Part shown: positions 1 through 51,342 of the stretch, one piece after another
Numbering within the stretch: position 1 is the stretch's first letter
How the letters are laid out: every line of letters starts with the position of its first letter
From: Girardinichthys multiradiatus
Lineage: Eukaryota; Chordata; Actinopteri; Cyprinodontiformes; Goodeidae
Assembly (NCBI RefSeq): GCF_021462225.1
Contig: NC_061805.1
Coordinates: 26,863,958-26,927,957, forward strand
Reading direction: 5' to 3'
DNA length: 64,000 nt
Notes under the pieces: model-generated
What the model saw: only the letters and a program-made list of their open reading frames with translations
The model's database searches: none
What the model was told of the DNA's origin: nothing
Made by a program: the position numbers and the translations under genes

Positions 1-48
1 TCAGATCTAGGATGTGTTATTTGAGTGTTCCCTTTATTTTTTTGAGCA

Positions 49-51
<3 letters not shown>
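1..51. mobile_element. Terminal inverted repeat of a DNA transposon, cut by window edge
   Basis: The bases up to gagcagtg at 44-51 match a terminal repeat I recognise from abundant fish DNA transposons (reverse complement begins CACTGCTCAAAA). The rest lies outside the window. Confidence 0.5.

Positions 52-89
<38 letters not shown>
52..89. repeat. (TA)n microsatellite
   Basis: About 19 TA units between a transposon end and the next Tc1 copy, both of which target TA. Confidence 0.95.
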
Positions 90-92
<3 letters not shown>

Positions 93-334
93 TACAGACC
101 AAAAGTTTGGACACACCTTCTCATTCAAAGAGTTGTCTTTATTTTCATCACTATGAATGCCAAGAGTGTTCGGAGCAGTAATCAAAGCAAAAGGTGGCTA
201 CTTTGAAGAACCTAGAATATAAGACATATTTTCAGTTGTTGCACTTTTTTGTTCAGTATATAATTTCACATGTGTTAATTCATAGTTTTGATGCCTTCAG
301 TGTGAAGCTACAATATTCATAGCCCCTGAATTGG
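90..334 (+). mobile_element. Internally deleted Tc1-like copy (same family as 18089-19218)
   Basis: Starts CAGTACAGACCAAAAG after a TA. The first ~65 bases match the left end of the 18089 copy. The sequence then jumps at GAAT (155-158) to the transposase C-terminal end of that copy and runs on to its right terminal region, stopping about 77 bases short of the right end. Confidence 0.8.
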
Positions 335-689
335 GACACACCCTCAGCCTGCACATGGATCTTTCTCCTTCCTGTATATTGACCAATAGGAGAGGAGCTG
401 GAGAGAAGAAGGCAGCCCTCCTCATTTGCATAATGAAGCAGAAATGCATACGGTAAAGGAAAAAGAGAGACGAAATGTCAAAAGAAAAAAGGCATGTGTA
501 AGGAAAAGGAAAAACAAAATATATATATTTTTGCTTTTATTTTTAATTTTGTCAGGATCGGTCGTCCATAGTACGTGCTTGAGTGTGACGTTTCCACAGT
601 CTGTGATTAAGGAGCCATGTCATCTGCTGCCGTTTCTTCAACACTGTTTTACCAAAATCAAATAAGTACAGCCATCTACCAGATCAATT
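335..689. other. No recognised feature
   Basis: AT-rich sequence with a short open frame (426-665) that is Lys/Arg-rich and shows no recognisable domain. I see no gene here. Confidence 0.5.
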
Positions 690-880
690 TAGAGCATTTC
701 ATGCTTCCCTCTGCTGTCAAGCCCTATGGAGATACTGATTGAATTTCCAAGCAGGACGTAGTACCAGCCCATACTGCCATGGCATCACTGTGCTGAACTG
801 GCCAGCAAACTTCCCTGAACTAAACTCCACAGAAAATTTGAGGACTGCTGACAAGAAGAAGACAAAGGACACAACACTCC
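690..880 (+). mobile_element. Decayed Tc1 transposase relic
   Basis: Matches, with indels, the catalytic region of the 46651 Tc1 family: gcatttcatgcttcc, tatggagatactgatt, then ctgaactggccagcaaac and a segment resembling the NPIEN region. No open frame remains. Confidence 0.65.
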
Positions 881-1811
881 ACATTGCAGGCGAGCTGAAG
901 AGCCTTATTTAGGCAACTTGACTTTTAAAAGCGGTTGCTTGTTGCAAGTTAAATCTGTTAGGATAAAAAGATGACCAACTAGAAAAGCACTCAGAGCGCA
1001 GACCTCCAACAAGGACACTGAATGTGAGCTGGCGACAGGGTGAGGAACCATGTGGGAATTCCAAGTTGTCACACAATGGTCTGGCAATGATAGAGAACTC
1101 CTCCAAATCTCCTGGATCCAGATGGTGCTCCGTATAAACTGTGCTCATCTGTTCCTTGTCCTAATACGCATCTTATCTGAAAATGTCATCAAATCCAGTT
1201 CATAACGTTTGGAGATATTTTGCAAACAGACAGAGACAGACGGGCAGATAAGCGCAGACAAAAACAATCACTAGCCACCACACTATCCAAGGAAGTCAAT
1301 AAACAATAGGATTTATTCTGCAGTTTTAATACATCAACTTGAAAGTGTACCATAAATACAGTTAAGAAACAGCTTGGAAGGGTGAGAACAATGTTTTCTT
1401 GTAAGGAAATAAAAAATAAAAAAATAACATTGGACAATTACTGTCCAATATTTTCCTTTTCTGGGTTTTTCTTTCATAGCAAACATCTAAAGCTGCTCTG
1501 CTGTGTATCTTATACTGGTTGGACCAGTAAAACCAGAGGGTAACAAGAATGTAAATAAGGTGATAATTTTAAACTTCATGTTAACAGATGTAAATGAGCT
1601 TATGCAGTTTCTATATATCTAGATGTAGTTTAAATAAAAATAAGTAAACACTACGTTTGTGCTAAATGAATATAAGTATTCATTAGGAGTGTCTGTCAAT
1701 AATACCTGGTGAAATCTATTTTAAAAGTATTAGGGCATTTACTCAATAGCCAATTTATTATTAGGAAAGCAATGACTAAAAGTCAGAACTGTTTTGTTAA
1801 AGATTCACACT
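881..1811. other. No recognised feature
   Basis: Intergenic sequence. Short minus-strand frames at 905-1437 have no recognisable motif. Confidence 0.5.
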
Positions 1812-1815
1812 TTAA

Positions 1816-3406
1816 CACTAGAACTCCAAGGGCCGTCAATTTGACGGTTTTGAAAGATTGATATGCCATAACTCTGGTTTATTAAAACTCTTATATTCCT
1901 AGCATCCTGATTTTTTCTAAACATGTGTCTTGTGTGTTTCTATGTCTCTATTTAAAAAAAATAACAAAGTAAATAAAAGATCTAAGTATTTCTACCACTA
2001 ACTACCACAGCTGCTATTTTGACGGGCCTATTATTTACATTGATAATTTTTTTCCGCAGTTGAGTATTCGCGCAAGCGTTGCCTAGCAACCGCCACTCTA
2101 GAATGCAGTCAGAGAAGGAGATTGTTGGCGTCCTACAAATGGCTTCTAGAGGGATGTTTTCTGCTCAAGAGGCATTGGAAATGCTTCAAAAATTACATGA
2201 TTGTGATTCTGGAGTCGAGATTATTAGTAAACTAATAATATATAAACTACAGCAACAGTGTCACAATCAGCGCAATCAGGTTCAGAGATAGGGAGACGAG
2301 CCAGGTGCCCAGTGCCCAGCTATAAACCCAGTAATCCAGCTCACTGGCAGGAGAGAAACTAAAAAACAAGGTACTGATAATTGAAAAAGAAATAAACAAT
2401 AAGTTAGGTCATATATATAGTAGCCCAGTAACAACAACCTATTCTGCGCTTCACAGCGTTTTCATCGCAAGATGAGCGCGCACCTGGGAAGGAGGAGGAA
2501 ATAGGAAAGGATGGCACTGTGTGGACAGTGGTAGGGGAGGAAGTAGAGGGAGCCGTCAGAGCCAGAACGCGTTGACAGAGCGTGTGGGAAAATATTCATG
2601 CTATGCTTATAGGATTGGTATGGCTATGCTTAAGTATGTTTAATAATGTGTGAAATAAAATGTACTGTGTAATTTAGAGGAGGTCTGCTAACAGGCTCCT
2701 GTGTGTGTTTGACTTAGATAACTTCTGCCCAGTGACAACAGATATTTTTATATTTCTACATATGTAAATAAAGGTCAAAAGTAGAAAAACAGGAAGTGTC
2801 GAAAAGTCAGCTGAATGGGTGTCAGACAGCTCCAGATATGAAATCAGACACTCGATTAAAATGTATGTTTTTTTCATGTACAAGTATACGCCTGGCTTTT
2901 GAATAAAGACTGCTGTTCTTGGGGAAATAATCAGAAGGATTCGGACGATCTTCTCCCGGTACAGGCATCTAAAGACTGCAGTCTCTGTGTTTCTTTTATT
3001 ACTTTGTTTTTTATTAATAACAGTATAGGAGGTCTTAGCTTTACCAAACAAACGAGCATGCAGGAGTTTAGAGATAACTCCAACAAGCGCCAGATCCAAG
3101 ATGCCCAGACAGCGTTCCTCTGCTGGAGCTGTCCAACTTTTGGTCAGATTAGCTTTTTTTTAAAATGTACCCACTACTCTGTATTATTTCTCAGTACTGT
3201 TTATAAATAATAAAACATAATAGGTTTTGATCAAATACTATTATTATTTCTTGTCAAAACCATAATTTTATAGCATGCAAGAAAACCTTTAGCATTCTGA
3301 CCAATGTAATGCGATGACGTCATCGCCGCCTCGCATCCAGAAGGCTCGCCGTCAAATTGACGGGCTTGGAAGTTCTAGTAGAGTTAGAATTCTGGGAGTT
3401 CTAGTG
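1816..3406 (+). mobile_element. PiggyBac-like element, internally decayed
   Basis: Flanked by TTAA at 1812-1815 and 3407-3410. The ends form an inverted repeat beginning CACTAGAACTCC, and both ends carry the near-palindrome CCGTCAATTTGACGG. Near 2506 a plus-strand segment reads GKDGTVWT, resembling the N-terminal DGTVW motif I associate with piggyBac transposases. A short upstream frame (2079-2291) may be its N-terminus. The rest of the transposase is missing or broken, so it would be non-autonomous. Confidence 0.75.
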
Positions 3407-3805
3407 TTAAACTAAAATAGTCGCTGTGCTCCTTGTTTTTCATTACAGAATTGTTCTCTGTACAACAATTGTTGTACAATTGTTGGGGGCATGTGAAAAA
3501 ACCATAACACGATCACGTTTTGTAATCCTGTTTTCTAACAAAGGGCTTTGCTTCCCACACTGCCACGTTCCACCACTAGGTGGCCCCCCACTTTACATTT
3601 AAAAACCAGAAATAACTTGTGGAGGGAACGGCCTTTCTCTCACAACTTGCTGCTCCTTCTACAGTCTGTTACCACTCCAATTCTCACAGACCCAATGGGA
3701 GTGCTTTGCTGCAAAAGCGTGTTTGCATCAACAACACTTTAACTGACAGAAACTGGTGGAAAAAGACAGAAAAGGAGGTCCATTTTGTAACTTGCCACAT
3801 GTGCT

Positions 3806-3811
3806 TTTATT
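3806..3811 (-). terminator. me2: Candidate poly(A) signal abutting me2 stop
   Basis: The minus strand reads AATAAA one base after the TAG stop. If used, the 3' UTR would be only about 20-40 nt. No other AATAAA is obvious on this strand between here and the piggyBac-like element. Confidence 0.4.
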
Positions 3812-3812
3812 T

Positions 3813-15974
<12,162 letters not shown>

Positions 15975-16911
15975 GGTGGACTGTCAAAGGTCTTAAAGGT
16001 CTACTGGCAGAAGCTTTCTGTGGTTAAAAAAAAGAAAAGACAAAGTTTACCAAATGATCCATTTTTTAAAACAGGTATACGCATCTTCTCCAAGTAACAG
16101 CAGCTCTGATGTAACTATAAAAGTAAACCATTTTGGCTGGTATGCACAGATTGCTGTTATTATAATTATTATTTTGCCTTAGAAGAATCCATGGAAAGTC
16201 GACCTTTTCTGGTTTCTAAAGCTACAGGAGTTATTAATTACATGTCAATAGACCCAAATATTATCTCGAAAATTGAAGATCATCAGTCTACAAACCACAC
16301 CACAGGCAGGGTATGCTTGTGGTGTGCAGACAGTCCTTCCACCGGGGATGATTACAAATGCTTACAGCAGTGAGAGTCTGTAATCTAAATTCCAGCTAAA
16401 AGCAATTTAGCGAGAGGTTGGTGAATACAAAGCTTTCGAAGATTGTTATAATCCTTTTCATAAAGAGAACAAAAGAAGACAAACAACGATAACATTTTTG
16501 CAAAAGCATAAGCCAAACAACACGAACATGTGGAATATTGCAGGGTAATGCACATCTCATGCTGGACATACAGTAAGACTGCAGTTGATAAAAAATCTCC
16601 AGGGCTTAAATGAAGAAATTAATTATTACAACTATTTTATGATATAAGATAAATCACAAACATAAAATATACCTGATAGCATAAAACAGCCTTTTGCTGG
16701 AATAGTGTCATAGTTGTCAAAGGTAGGTCATGCATGTGACTGCTGGTTCAGTGCCAGAATCTATTGTGTTGGACGAAGCAATAAACTCTATAAACTGAAT
16801 GGATGTGTAAAAACTTGGGAGATGCAATAAAATCTAATAAAACAAAGTCATAGTTTACAAATTTTTTTTGGGTCAAATGCTTTCTATTTTGGTCTAAGAA
16901 ATATTTTTTAG

Positions 16912-17345
16912 GATGTTTTCACACCTGAGGTGTTTGGTCCATTTAAACCAAGCTCTGTTTCGTTTGCCCCCTTGGTGCGGTTCGTTCGTGTAGATGTGAA
17001 CACCACAAGGGCACTAGGGTGTGGACCAAAACAACCGTTTGGAGGAGGTGGCAACAAACTGCAGAGCTGTTAGATTATGCGTTTATGATGTGAACCTAAT
17101 CCGACCTCAATCATATTGCTACCAGCTTGAGCCAAGCGCCTTCTTGTAGCCAGGTTTGCATTGCATTGTGGGATGTGGTAAACAAACTAGTGAACAATGG
17201 CCGTCTTTTTCTTAAAACATAAAGCCCTTTGCTATTTTCAAGATATCTTCTCAAAATCCTTCGATGTACCTTCTCAGATAATTTTGCCTGAAATAATACC
17301 CAGAAACTCACTAATGATATGATCAAATTCTTTGTGTTTTCTACT
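16912..17345 (-). repeat. Dispersed TIR-type repeat, copy 3 (reverse orientation)
   Basis: Starts ggatgttttcacacctgagg and includes gtttgcccccttggtgcgg and cattgtgggatgtggtaaac. Reverse complement of the right half of copy 2. In me2 intron 1. Confidence 0.6.
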
Positions 17346-17641
17346 AGCTAAGAACACAGCATCTGCTTCATGTATTTATAGAGATTTTTGACAACTCAGC
17401 AAAAGTCCGGTCCTTTTTCTCCTAGCCGAGATAACAACTTTTTCTACCGCAGTTTTATCTTCCACTCAACTTTCCATTAATATTCCCACATAAGCAATCT
17501 GAGTGGCAGGTGTCTTTAGCAATGACCTCATGTGGCTAAATGTACTTGTGGATTGTGTCAGTGACTGACTGCTGTCAACTGTCAACACAAGATTTTTCTA
17601 TCGGACTTTGTAGGCCATAACGTCACATAACATTTCTTTAT

Positions 17642-17642
<1 letters not shown>

Positions 17643-17674
<32 letters not shown>
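17643..17674. repeat. (TA)n microsatellite
   Basis: Simple TA run in me2 intron 1. Confidence 0.95.
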
Positions 17675-17677
<3 letters not shown>

Positions 17678-18088
17678 ATTTTTTTTGCCCTTTTTTATAT
17701 CTCATGTAGTTCAAACTTTCCCAGAAACAGAATTTGGGGTTAGCATTGACTGTAAGCCAAAAGGTAAGCCAAAATTGACAGAAATAAACAGCTGAAATAT
17801 ATCCCTGGTGGTGACGAATCTATACAATTTAACTTTTTGACAATATTCTAATTTGCTTAGAAACGTCTATAGTTCTGCAACATTGCTAACATGTGCCTGC
17901 GTGCTTGGTGACCTGAAAATGGTCAGCACTGATTGAAACCGCTTGTTTGCAAAACAGCAGAGAAAGAACAACAAACAGCAGAGACATTGTTAAAATGTGT
18001 CTGCATGCATGGTGACACAGCACAGCACCTTCGAGCTGTGCATTTAGATTTGAAGTACACTGCTGTACACCACCAAGTTGTGCTGATA

Positions 18089-19218
18089 CAGTACAGACCA
18101 AAGGTTTGGACACACCTTCTTATTCAAAGAGTTGTCTTTATTTTCATGACTATGAATATTGTAGCTTCACACTGAAGGCATCAAAACTATGAATTAACAC
18201 ATGTGGAATTATTTACTGAACAAAAAAGTGTGAAACAACTGAAAATATGTCTTATTTTCTAAGTTTTTCAAAGTAGCCACCTTTTGCTTTGATTACTGCT
18301 CTGCACACTCTTGGCATTCTGTTGATGAGCTTCAAGAGGTAGTCACCTGAAATGGTTTTCACTTCACAGGTGTCCCCTGTCAGGTTTAATAAGTGGGATT
18401 TCAAGCCTTATAAATGGGGTTGGGACCATCAGTTGTGTTATGCAGGAGGTGGATACAGTACACAGCTGATAGACCTACTGAATAGACTTAGAATTTGTAT
18501 TATGGCAAGAAAAAAGCAGCTAAGTAAAGAAAAATGAGTGGCCATCATTACTTTAAGAAATGAGTCAGTCAAGTCAGTCAAGCATGGAGGAGGAGGTGTG
18601 ATGGTGTGGGAGTGCTTTGCTGGTGACACTGTTGGGGATTTATTCAAAATTGAAGGCATACTGAACCAGCATGGCTACCACAGCATCTTGCAGCGGCATG
18701 CTATTCCATCCGGTTTGCGTTTAGTTGGACCATCATTTATTTTTCAACAGGACCAAACACACCTCCAGGCTGTGTAAGGGCTATTTGACCAAGAAGGAGA
18801 GTGATGGGGTGCTGCGCCAGATGACCTGGCCTCCACAGTCACTGGACCTGAACCCAATCAAGATGGTTTGGGGTAAGCTGGACCGCAGAGTGAAGGCAAA
18901 AGGGTCAACAAGTGCTAAACATCTCTGGGAACTCCTTCAAGACTGTTGGAAAACCATTTCAGGTGACTACCTCTTGAAGCTCATCAACAGAATGCCAAGA
19001 GTGTGCGGAGCAATAATCAAAGCAAAAGGTGGCTACTTTGAAGAACCTAGAATATAAGACATATTTTCAGTTGTTTCACACTTTTTTGTTCAGTATATAA
19101 TTCCACATGTGTTAATTCATAGTTTTGATGCCTTCAGTGTGAAGCTACAATATTCAGTCATGAAAATAAAGAAAACTCTTTGAATGAGAAGGTGTGTCCA
19201 AACTTTTGGTCTGTACTG
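18089..19218 (+). mobile_element. Tc1-like element, degenerate but with both TIRs
   Basis: TA at 18087-18088 and 19219-19220. Long inverted terminal repeats begin CAGTACAGACCAAAGG. Transposase fragments are in two frames: KHGGGGVMVWECF (near 18580) and SLDLNPIKMVWGKL (near 18840). The N-terminal DNA-binding half is missing and the frame is shifted, so it is inactive. The NPIEN-type motif reads NPIKM, so the catalytic Glu is lost too. Lies in me2 intron 1. Confidence 0.88.
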
Positions 19219-20265
19219 TATGTCCAGTTAGAAACAGCAATCCTGGCTGTAATTTGGCCAAAGTACTGCACACATTATATCTCACTCATAGCTGATGTGC
19301 ACAGATTAAATAAAATCTCCTACTGACGTCTGACAATAGTTTTAAACGTCAGACAAAACGGGCGCACATCTAGTAAGCTTTTTAAGTCATCCAATTGATT
19401 GGTTTTGAGAGAATAAATGGAGGAACCCAAGCAATTATTATTAATAAAGGTCCTGAAGATACAAATAATTGGACAGTCTGTGTATTTCAGTAGTTGTACC
19501 TTTGCTCAACCTAACAAGCAAAAAGACGACTTCACACAACTTACGTGTAACTGTACATTTTTTATTGCTTTAATGAATTTAAATGAATTTAGATTTATTG
19601 GTCTTCATCCTAATGACTTCATTTTTTAAACTGAAATTTTTTGGGGAAAAAACTTTTCTTATTGTCCCCATCAACGAGAGTCTGAATTTAATAAGGGAAA
19701 TCCAATAGTGTAAAAACACCAATGACTACAGTAAAACAACGAAAGCTATGTTCACTGTTCATTTGGTTAAACGTCGCCGCTGTGTCTTTTAATGAGTTAC
19801 TAATGAAACTATAACAAGTTTCCGCTCATATTTCAGCAGCCGTTACCTCATAACGGATGAACGCGTTTCGAATGGGAGTAACGTTATTATCAACATGACC
19901 GTGACCAAAATAACAATAGATAAAGACGAAAGACAAATAAATTTGCCAGCTTTTTAATACCAACTCATAGAAGAAAAGAAGGCAGCTAACAGGTGCTAAA
20001 AGCTAGCAGCTTGCTAGCATTAGATCGCTTGGACATCACACTGTATGTCACCGACAGAGACGCGCACAAAATTAACTTTTGTAGTATTTAAAACTGCCAC
20101 ACCATTCCAACTCAAGTTATTATACGTATAGCATTTTCGTATGAGGGTAAACGTCATGCTGTCCATCATTAAGACTCACTGCTCGCTAATTTAGTTTCAA
20201 AAACGGGAAGATCTCCGATCATGACGCAGGACTTACTGTTCTTTGAGAAAAGCGACATGGTTTAC

Positions 20266-20420
20266 CTGTTGTCGGGTGTGATAATGCCGCTTTCCTTCTG
20301 TTGGACAGTCTAATGTCTACTCAGCATGTTTCTTCGGGGTATGTTTCGAGGTTTAACACCCTAGAGTTGACTGGAGTACCGAACTAGCAGAAAGATAGTG
20401 AAGAGGGGGGAAGAACCGCT
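20266..20420 (-). promoter_or_regulatory. me2: me2 non-coding first exon and proximal promoter
   Basis: The coding exon opens with a splice acceptor 43 nt before its ATG, so an upstream leader exon is required. A strong donor (ACAACAG followed by gtaaac) sits at 20266/20265 and is the best candidate. Its 5' end is not determined. A five-codon upstream ORF (20327-20310) lies in the proposed leader, and a CCAAT motif lies near 20436. Intron 1 would be 4.2 kb. The placement is inferred from signals only. Confidence 0.5.
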
Positions 20421-20809
20421 GCGCAGGAAAAGTCAGCAGCTCATCCAATCACATGCTGGAAGACCCTTCTTGCTTACCGTAGAGACTGCTGTGCGCAACA
20501 AATTCCGATTACCGTAAAATTACTAAAGCTTGACAAGATGCCTTGCAAAACTTTTAATAGCCAAGCCTCCGAACCTTTTCACAATTTGTCAGATTGCAGT
20601 CACAAACCTACATGTATTTATTGTGATTTTATGTCACAGCTTAAGACAGAGCAGTCCATAATTGTGATAAACAAGGAAATGATGAATGGCTTTCAAAACG
20701 TTTTGCAAATAAAAGCCTGAAAAGTGTGGAGTTCATTCACCCCATTTTACTTTAATACTTCTAAATAAAATGCAATGCACCCAAACTGCATTTAGAAGTC
20801 AGGTGTAAG

Positions 20810-21225
20810 GGAACATTAGAGAACAAAAAGGACCATAAAGGACAATGAACACACCAATAGGTGAAACACAACGGTGGCAGCATTATGCTGTGGGTATACA
20901 TTCTTTTCAGTTGGTTAAAGAGAAGTGGCCAGAATTGATGATAAGATGGATAAAGCTAAATACAGGAAGTGAGCCTGTTAGAGCCAGCAGAAGATTTGAC
21001 CTTCTAGCAGGACAAGGATCTATAGTTTACAATCAGAACTATGACAGAATGTTTAAGACAAAAGCATATTCATGTGTTAGAATCCTGACCAAAACTGCAA
21101 ACAACTGCAAATTTATACCAAGACTGAAAAACGTACAGATGCTCCCTATCCAATGTTGAACTATATTGCCAAATAGAATGGGCCGAGGTTTCTGTCTGAG
21201 AAAGCTCTGAAAAAGCTGCATATAT
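20810..21225 (+). mobile_element. Decayed Tc1-like relic
   Basis: Block matches to Tc1 catalytic domain, such as ggtggcagcattatgctgtg, then degenerate sequence. No frame. Confidence 0.5.
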
Positions 21226-21290
21226 AGATGGACGGATGGACGGATGGACAGATGGATGGACCGACAGACATACAGACAGACTGACAGATC
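21226..21290. repeat. Degenerate GGAC/GATG minisatellite
   Basis: Imperfect 4-base units (gatggacggatggacagatgg) adjoining the Tc1 relic. Confidence 0.85.
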
Positions 21291-22979
21291 CAACTTTCTA
21301 AAACATTTTTTTTATTATTGTTTTCAACCAAAGCAGACACTCAAAAAAAGAGATGCTATCATTAAATTAAAGTCCCACAAATGTTCACCTCCTTGAAGCA
21401 TGACTAGGCTAAATATAAAATAAGAAACCAGATAAATATTAGTGTTTCACAGAGACACCATAAAGACCATACGTTACCTGCATAGCCATACAGAGACGAG
21501 GGCATGTGTTACATTCAGCAAGCTGGAAGCATTGAGGTGTACTGAGGCATATTTTCAACATTGCTTTATGGAATAAGGATTTCTACTTTTGGCTCAGTAA
21601 CCACATGTTACAGTGTGTTTGTATCTCTTGATAATGGCATTATTGCTCTATTAGGATGCCTCCAGAATGAACTGTGCTGCAAATGTAGATTATCAGACAT
21701 GGTAAAGGTTAGACTGCAGTCTAATTGATGTAATACTGGATCAGAAAGTTACAGCTTGTATTCTCTTTGAGTGCTCTAAATAAGTCCAGGTAGGCTACTA
21801 TTCTTGTTAAGGGCGGTACATTCCTGACAAAAGGCTGATTGTGACCAAATGCTGCCTCTGTAAATGTGCTTCATATTCTACATGTGCTTCATTGTGAATT
21901 TAAACACAAATATCTGGTCTGACTGCTGTTTCATGGGGTTCTACTACTAGAAACCCTCATGTTAGTATTCTTTTGAAATATTTGACTTCCTGGAGGTTAC
22001 ATCATGCATAAAGGAGCAGATTGATATAAATGTCAATGTTGCACAGTAAAACCATTTTAATGTTAAACTACTGTCATTGTTTTAAATGAAGCGGCTATTC
22101 AGAGAATGACTAAAAGATAATAAGACATGCTTGTTTTGCAATATTGTTGGCAGTGTATTTTGATCTCAGAGTTTTACCTCTGGACATCCCTCCAGCTGTA
22201 CTGCTATACAGGTGCATATGGACTCTCCATACAGTTGATGATAATTTCACAGCAGGACATTGCATTTCAGTTTGTTACATGCGTATGTATGAAAAATTAA
22301 CTGAACTGTGCTGTATGGCAACTGTATGTTGCCATTCAGCACATCTATGCCACACCACCCTCCATAATAATTGGCACCAAGTCCAACAGTGAGCTTTGTC
22401 GATTTTCTTTTACCTGCCTTACCACGCTGTTTGCTGTTGCAGATTAAAGACATGCTTGGCTCCTTGCCCATCCAATCATTGCTCTTAAAGTACATTTTTA
22501 TATAGTTGTTTTCTTGAAGCCATTTACTAATTTATGAAGGTCAATACACATTTGTATCACTTGCATGACATGCACTGTTGTCTCTCACATTCTTAAGAGT
22601 AGCTAAAGAGTGGCTATTTACAGTATACCACAGAAAAACAGGAAGTCATGGATTATTGGTAAGTTTCCAGACACTGGTGAATTTAAAGAAGAAAAGAACA
22701 AATAAACATATATGTTTTCAAATTGTGAAAGTTGGGAATGAAAGACAATTATTTCTGTAAATGTGTTTTTTTTCTCCAATAAATATAAATTTACTTAAAT
22801 TAAAGGCTGGATATTTCTACATTTCTTAATGTATGATTAATCCTTAAATAAAAATGAATATTTACTTATAAATAAAAAAAGAAAAAAAGATTTTATTATA
22901 GGGTAGTTGCTAGTAACGGTGCAGATGCTATATGTCCTCCAGTGTGGTTGACTTGGCTAAGAAAAATTAACTGCCAAAC

Positions 22980-23019
<40 letters not shown>

Positions 23020-24922
23020 AACATACAGATGCATCTAGTAACAGCTAAATATAAAAACAACATTGAAATACCATTCCACATAATAAATAGGACTACTTAG
23101 CAGACTCTACATTTTCCAAAATAGAGGGAAGTGTTATTTGTGTTAAAGCTTTCCATTGTTAACATTAAAGTGAGCAGAAAGGCGTTTAGGCTCGAGGCTG
23201 TGGAAGAATAGTGTGCTTTCAGTGTGGAACAGATTTGGTGGATCGAGCAGAAAACAAACCACATGTGATCAAAAATGAGTCCAGCTGGAGGAAGAATCAT
23301 AAAGTACTACCACAGCGCATTCCATATTCAAACAAAATCCCAACTAACCCAAAATTCATTAACAAGAACATGTGTTCTATTTAGAAAATATTACAGAACT
23401 ATTTTAGCCAAAACAATGTCTAGTGATATATTACATGTACTTGAAAATCAAATACAAACAGAACTTTATACAAATTTCTATAGTTAAAATTTAGTAAGTC
23501 GCTGCGAGAGTTTATAATATCACCCTCCCACTGATTACTTCTTTGTTAATACATTCAGATGCTTAGAAAAAGCTTTTTTTTTTCTGTTTTACTGTCATCA
23601 TTTGATACATGATATTGGAAGACTGTCAGATCCTTTCAAAAGGTAACAGGATGGAGTTTAGAAAAACATTTAAAGCAAGTTTCAAGCGAATAATGGGAGT
23701 CTGCTTAAAAGTTCAGTTATCAATGAATGTAATTCTGTGTGACAGCTTAAATGGTGCATAAAAATATTCCTCAGAGGTTGGACCTTGAATCCTGGCATTA
23801 CATCACATCCCTTCAAGTTGATAACAATGTATTTATCTTTATTAAATGCATGTAAATAGTAAATGTTTGGAACATGTTCACAAACAGAGGTTGTACAACA
23901 TCATGTTGTACAACCTCTATTTCCTTTAGTATTTGACAGCATAAAACAAAGAGGCATACATTTTTATCGGCTTTAATTGCTGATAGCAGTTAGCACTAAA
24001 ACAGTTAGCAAATCTTACTGAGTTTTCAACTGGCCAGTTTGTCTCGGAAGTCCGAGCTCGGATCTAGAAATTACAGCACACTAAAGTTGAAAGTGTTCTC
24101 GCTGCAATTCAGAAAACCAGTGGGACTTGCTATTTGTTTTTGGACTAACTATTAATGCTTTTGTTTCCATGTTTTGCATTAAAATGCTATGTTCTCATAT
24201 TGTTCAATAGCCTCCCTGTCAGCATTTTGGCGTTTTTGACATTATCTGACTAGGAATTCAGAAAATCCAACTTCCTACCAAAAAGAGCACATGCCCCTGG
24301 GATGCACTAAACTCAGGTGTGGTGTCATTCTCTGATCTGAGCTTCAACTTGTGAGAAAAACTGACTGAAGACCTCTTCTTGGTCATTTCTAACTTTAGGG
24401 GAAATTCTTCTTTATCCGACCTATGCGCAATGTCATTCTCAGATCTGAGATTTGACCTCTAAAACAAATTAAATACACTAGGACACCCTTAACTTTTCTG
24501 TTTGGAATTATGACTACAGGGGGCGCTCTTGCTGCATTTCCAACTGGGAACTTAGGATATTCTAGTTTGGACACAAAGAGGATGCACCATTAGTCAACAT
24601 CAAGTCTAACTTGACAACCTACAGAAACAGGCATAAAGCTTAAACTTATATGCTCACATTGAGCAAATGTTTTGTATTTTCAGTGCTAAGTGTGATGATT
24701 TATATTTTACTCAAGTCCTTTTTGAGCTTTTATCGCCTGAGAACTCTTTTAAATAAAGTTGCACGATTGCTTTTTTTACCAGAGGTTTGTCACATAAAGC
24801 CATTTAAGGGCTAAAAATGCAAGCTGCTACAGTAGAATGCAGAACATCCTTCATTTATGGTATATTTTGTAGTGTGACTAGTTTTATAGCTACCGTGCTG
24901 AACCTGGTACTGAAATGTAACA
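21291..24922. other. me2-mapk4 intergenic region and mapk4 3' UTR
   Basis: No coding gene seen. The mapk4 3' UTR must extend below 24923; one minus-strand AATAAA lies near 23841 but no nearer one is obvious. A (TA)17 run is at 22981-23014. The gene MRO, between MAPK4 and ME2 in human, is not visible. Confidence 0.6.
22981..23014. repeat. (TA)n microsatellite
   Basis: Simple TA run in intergenic DNA. Confidence 0.95.
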
Positions 24923-51342
<26,420 letters not shown>

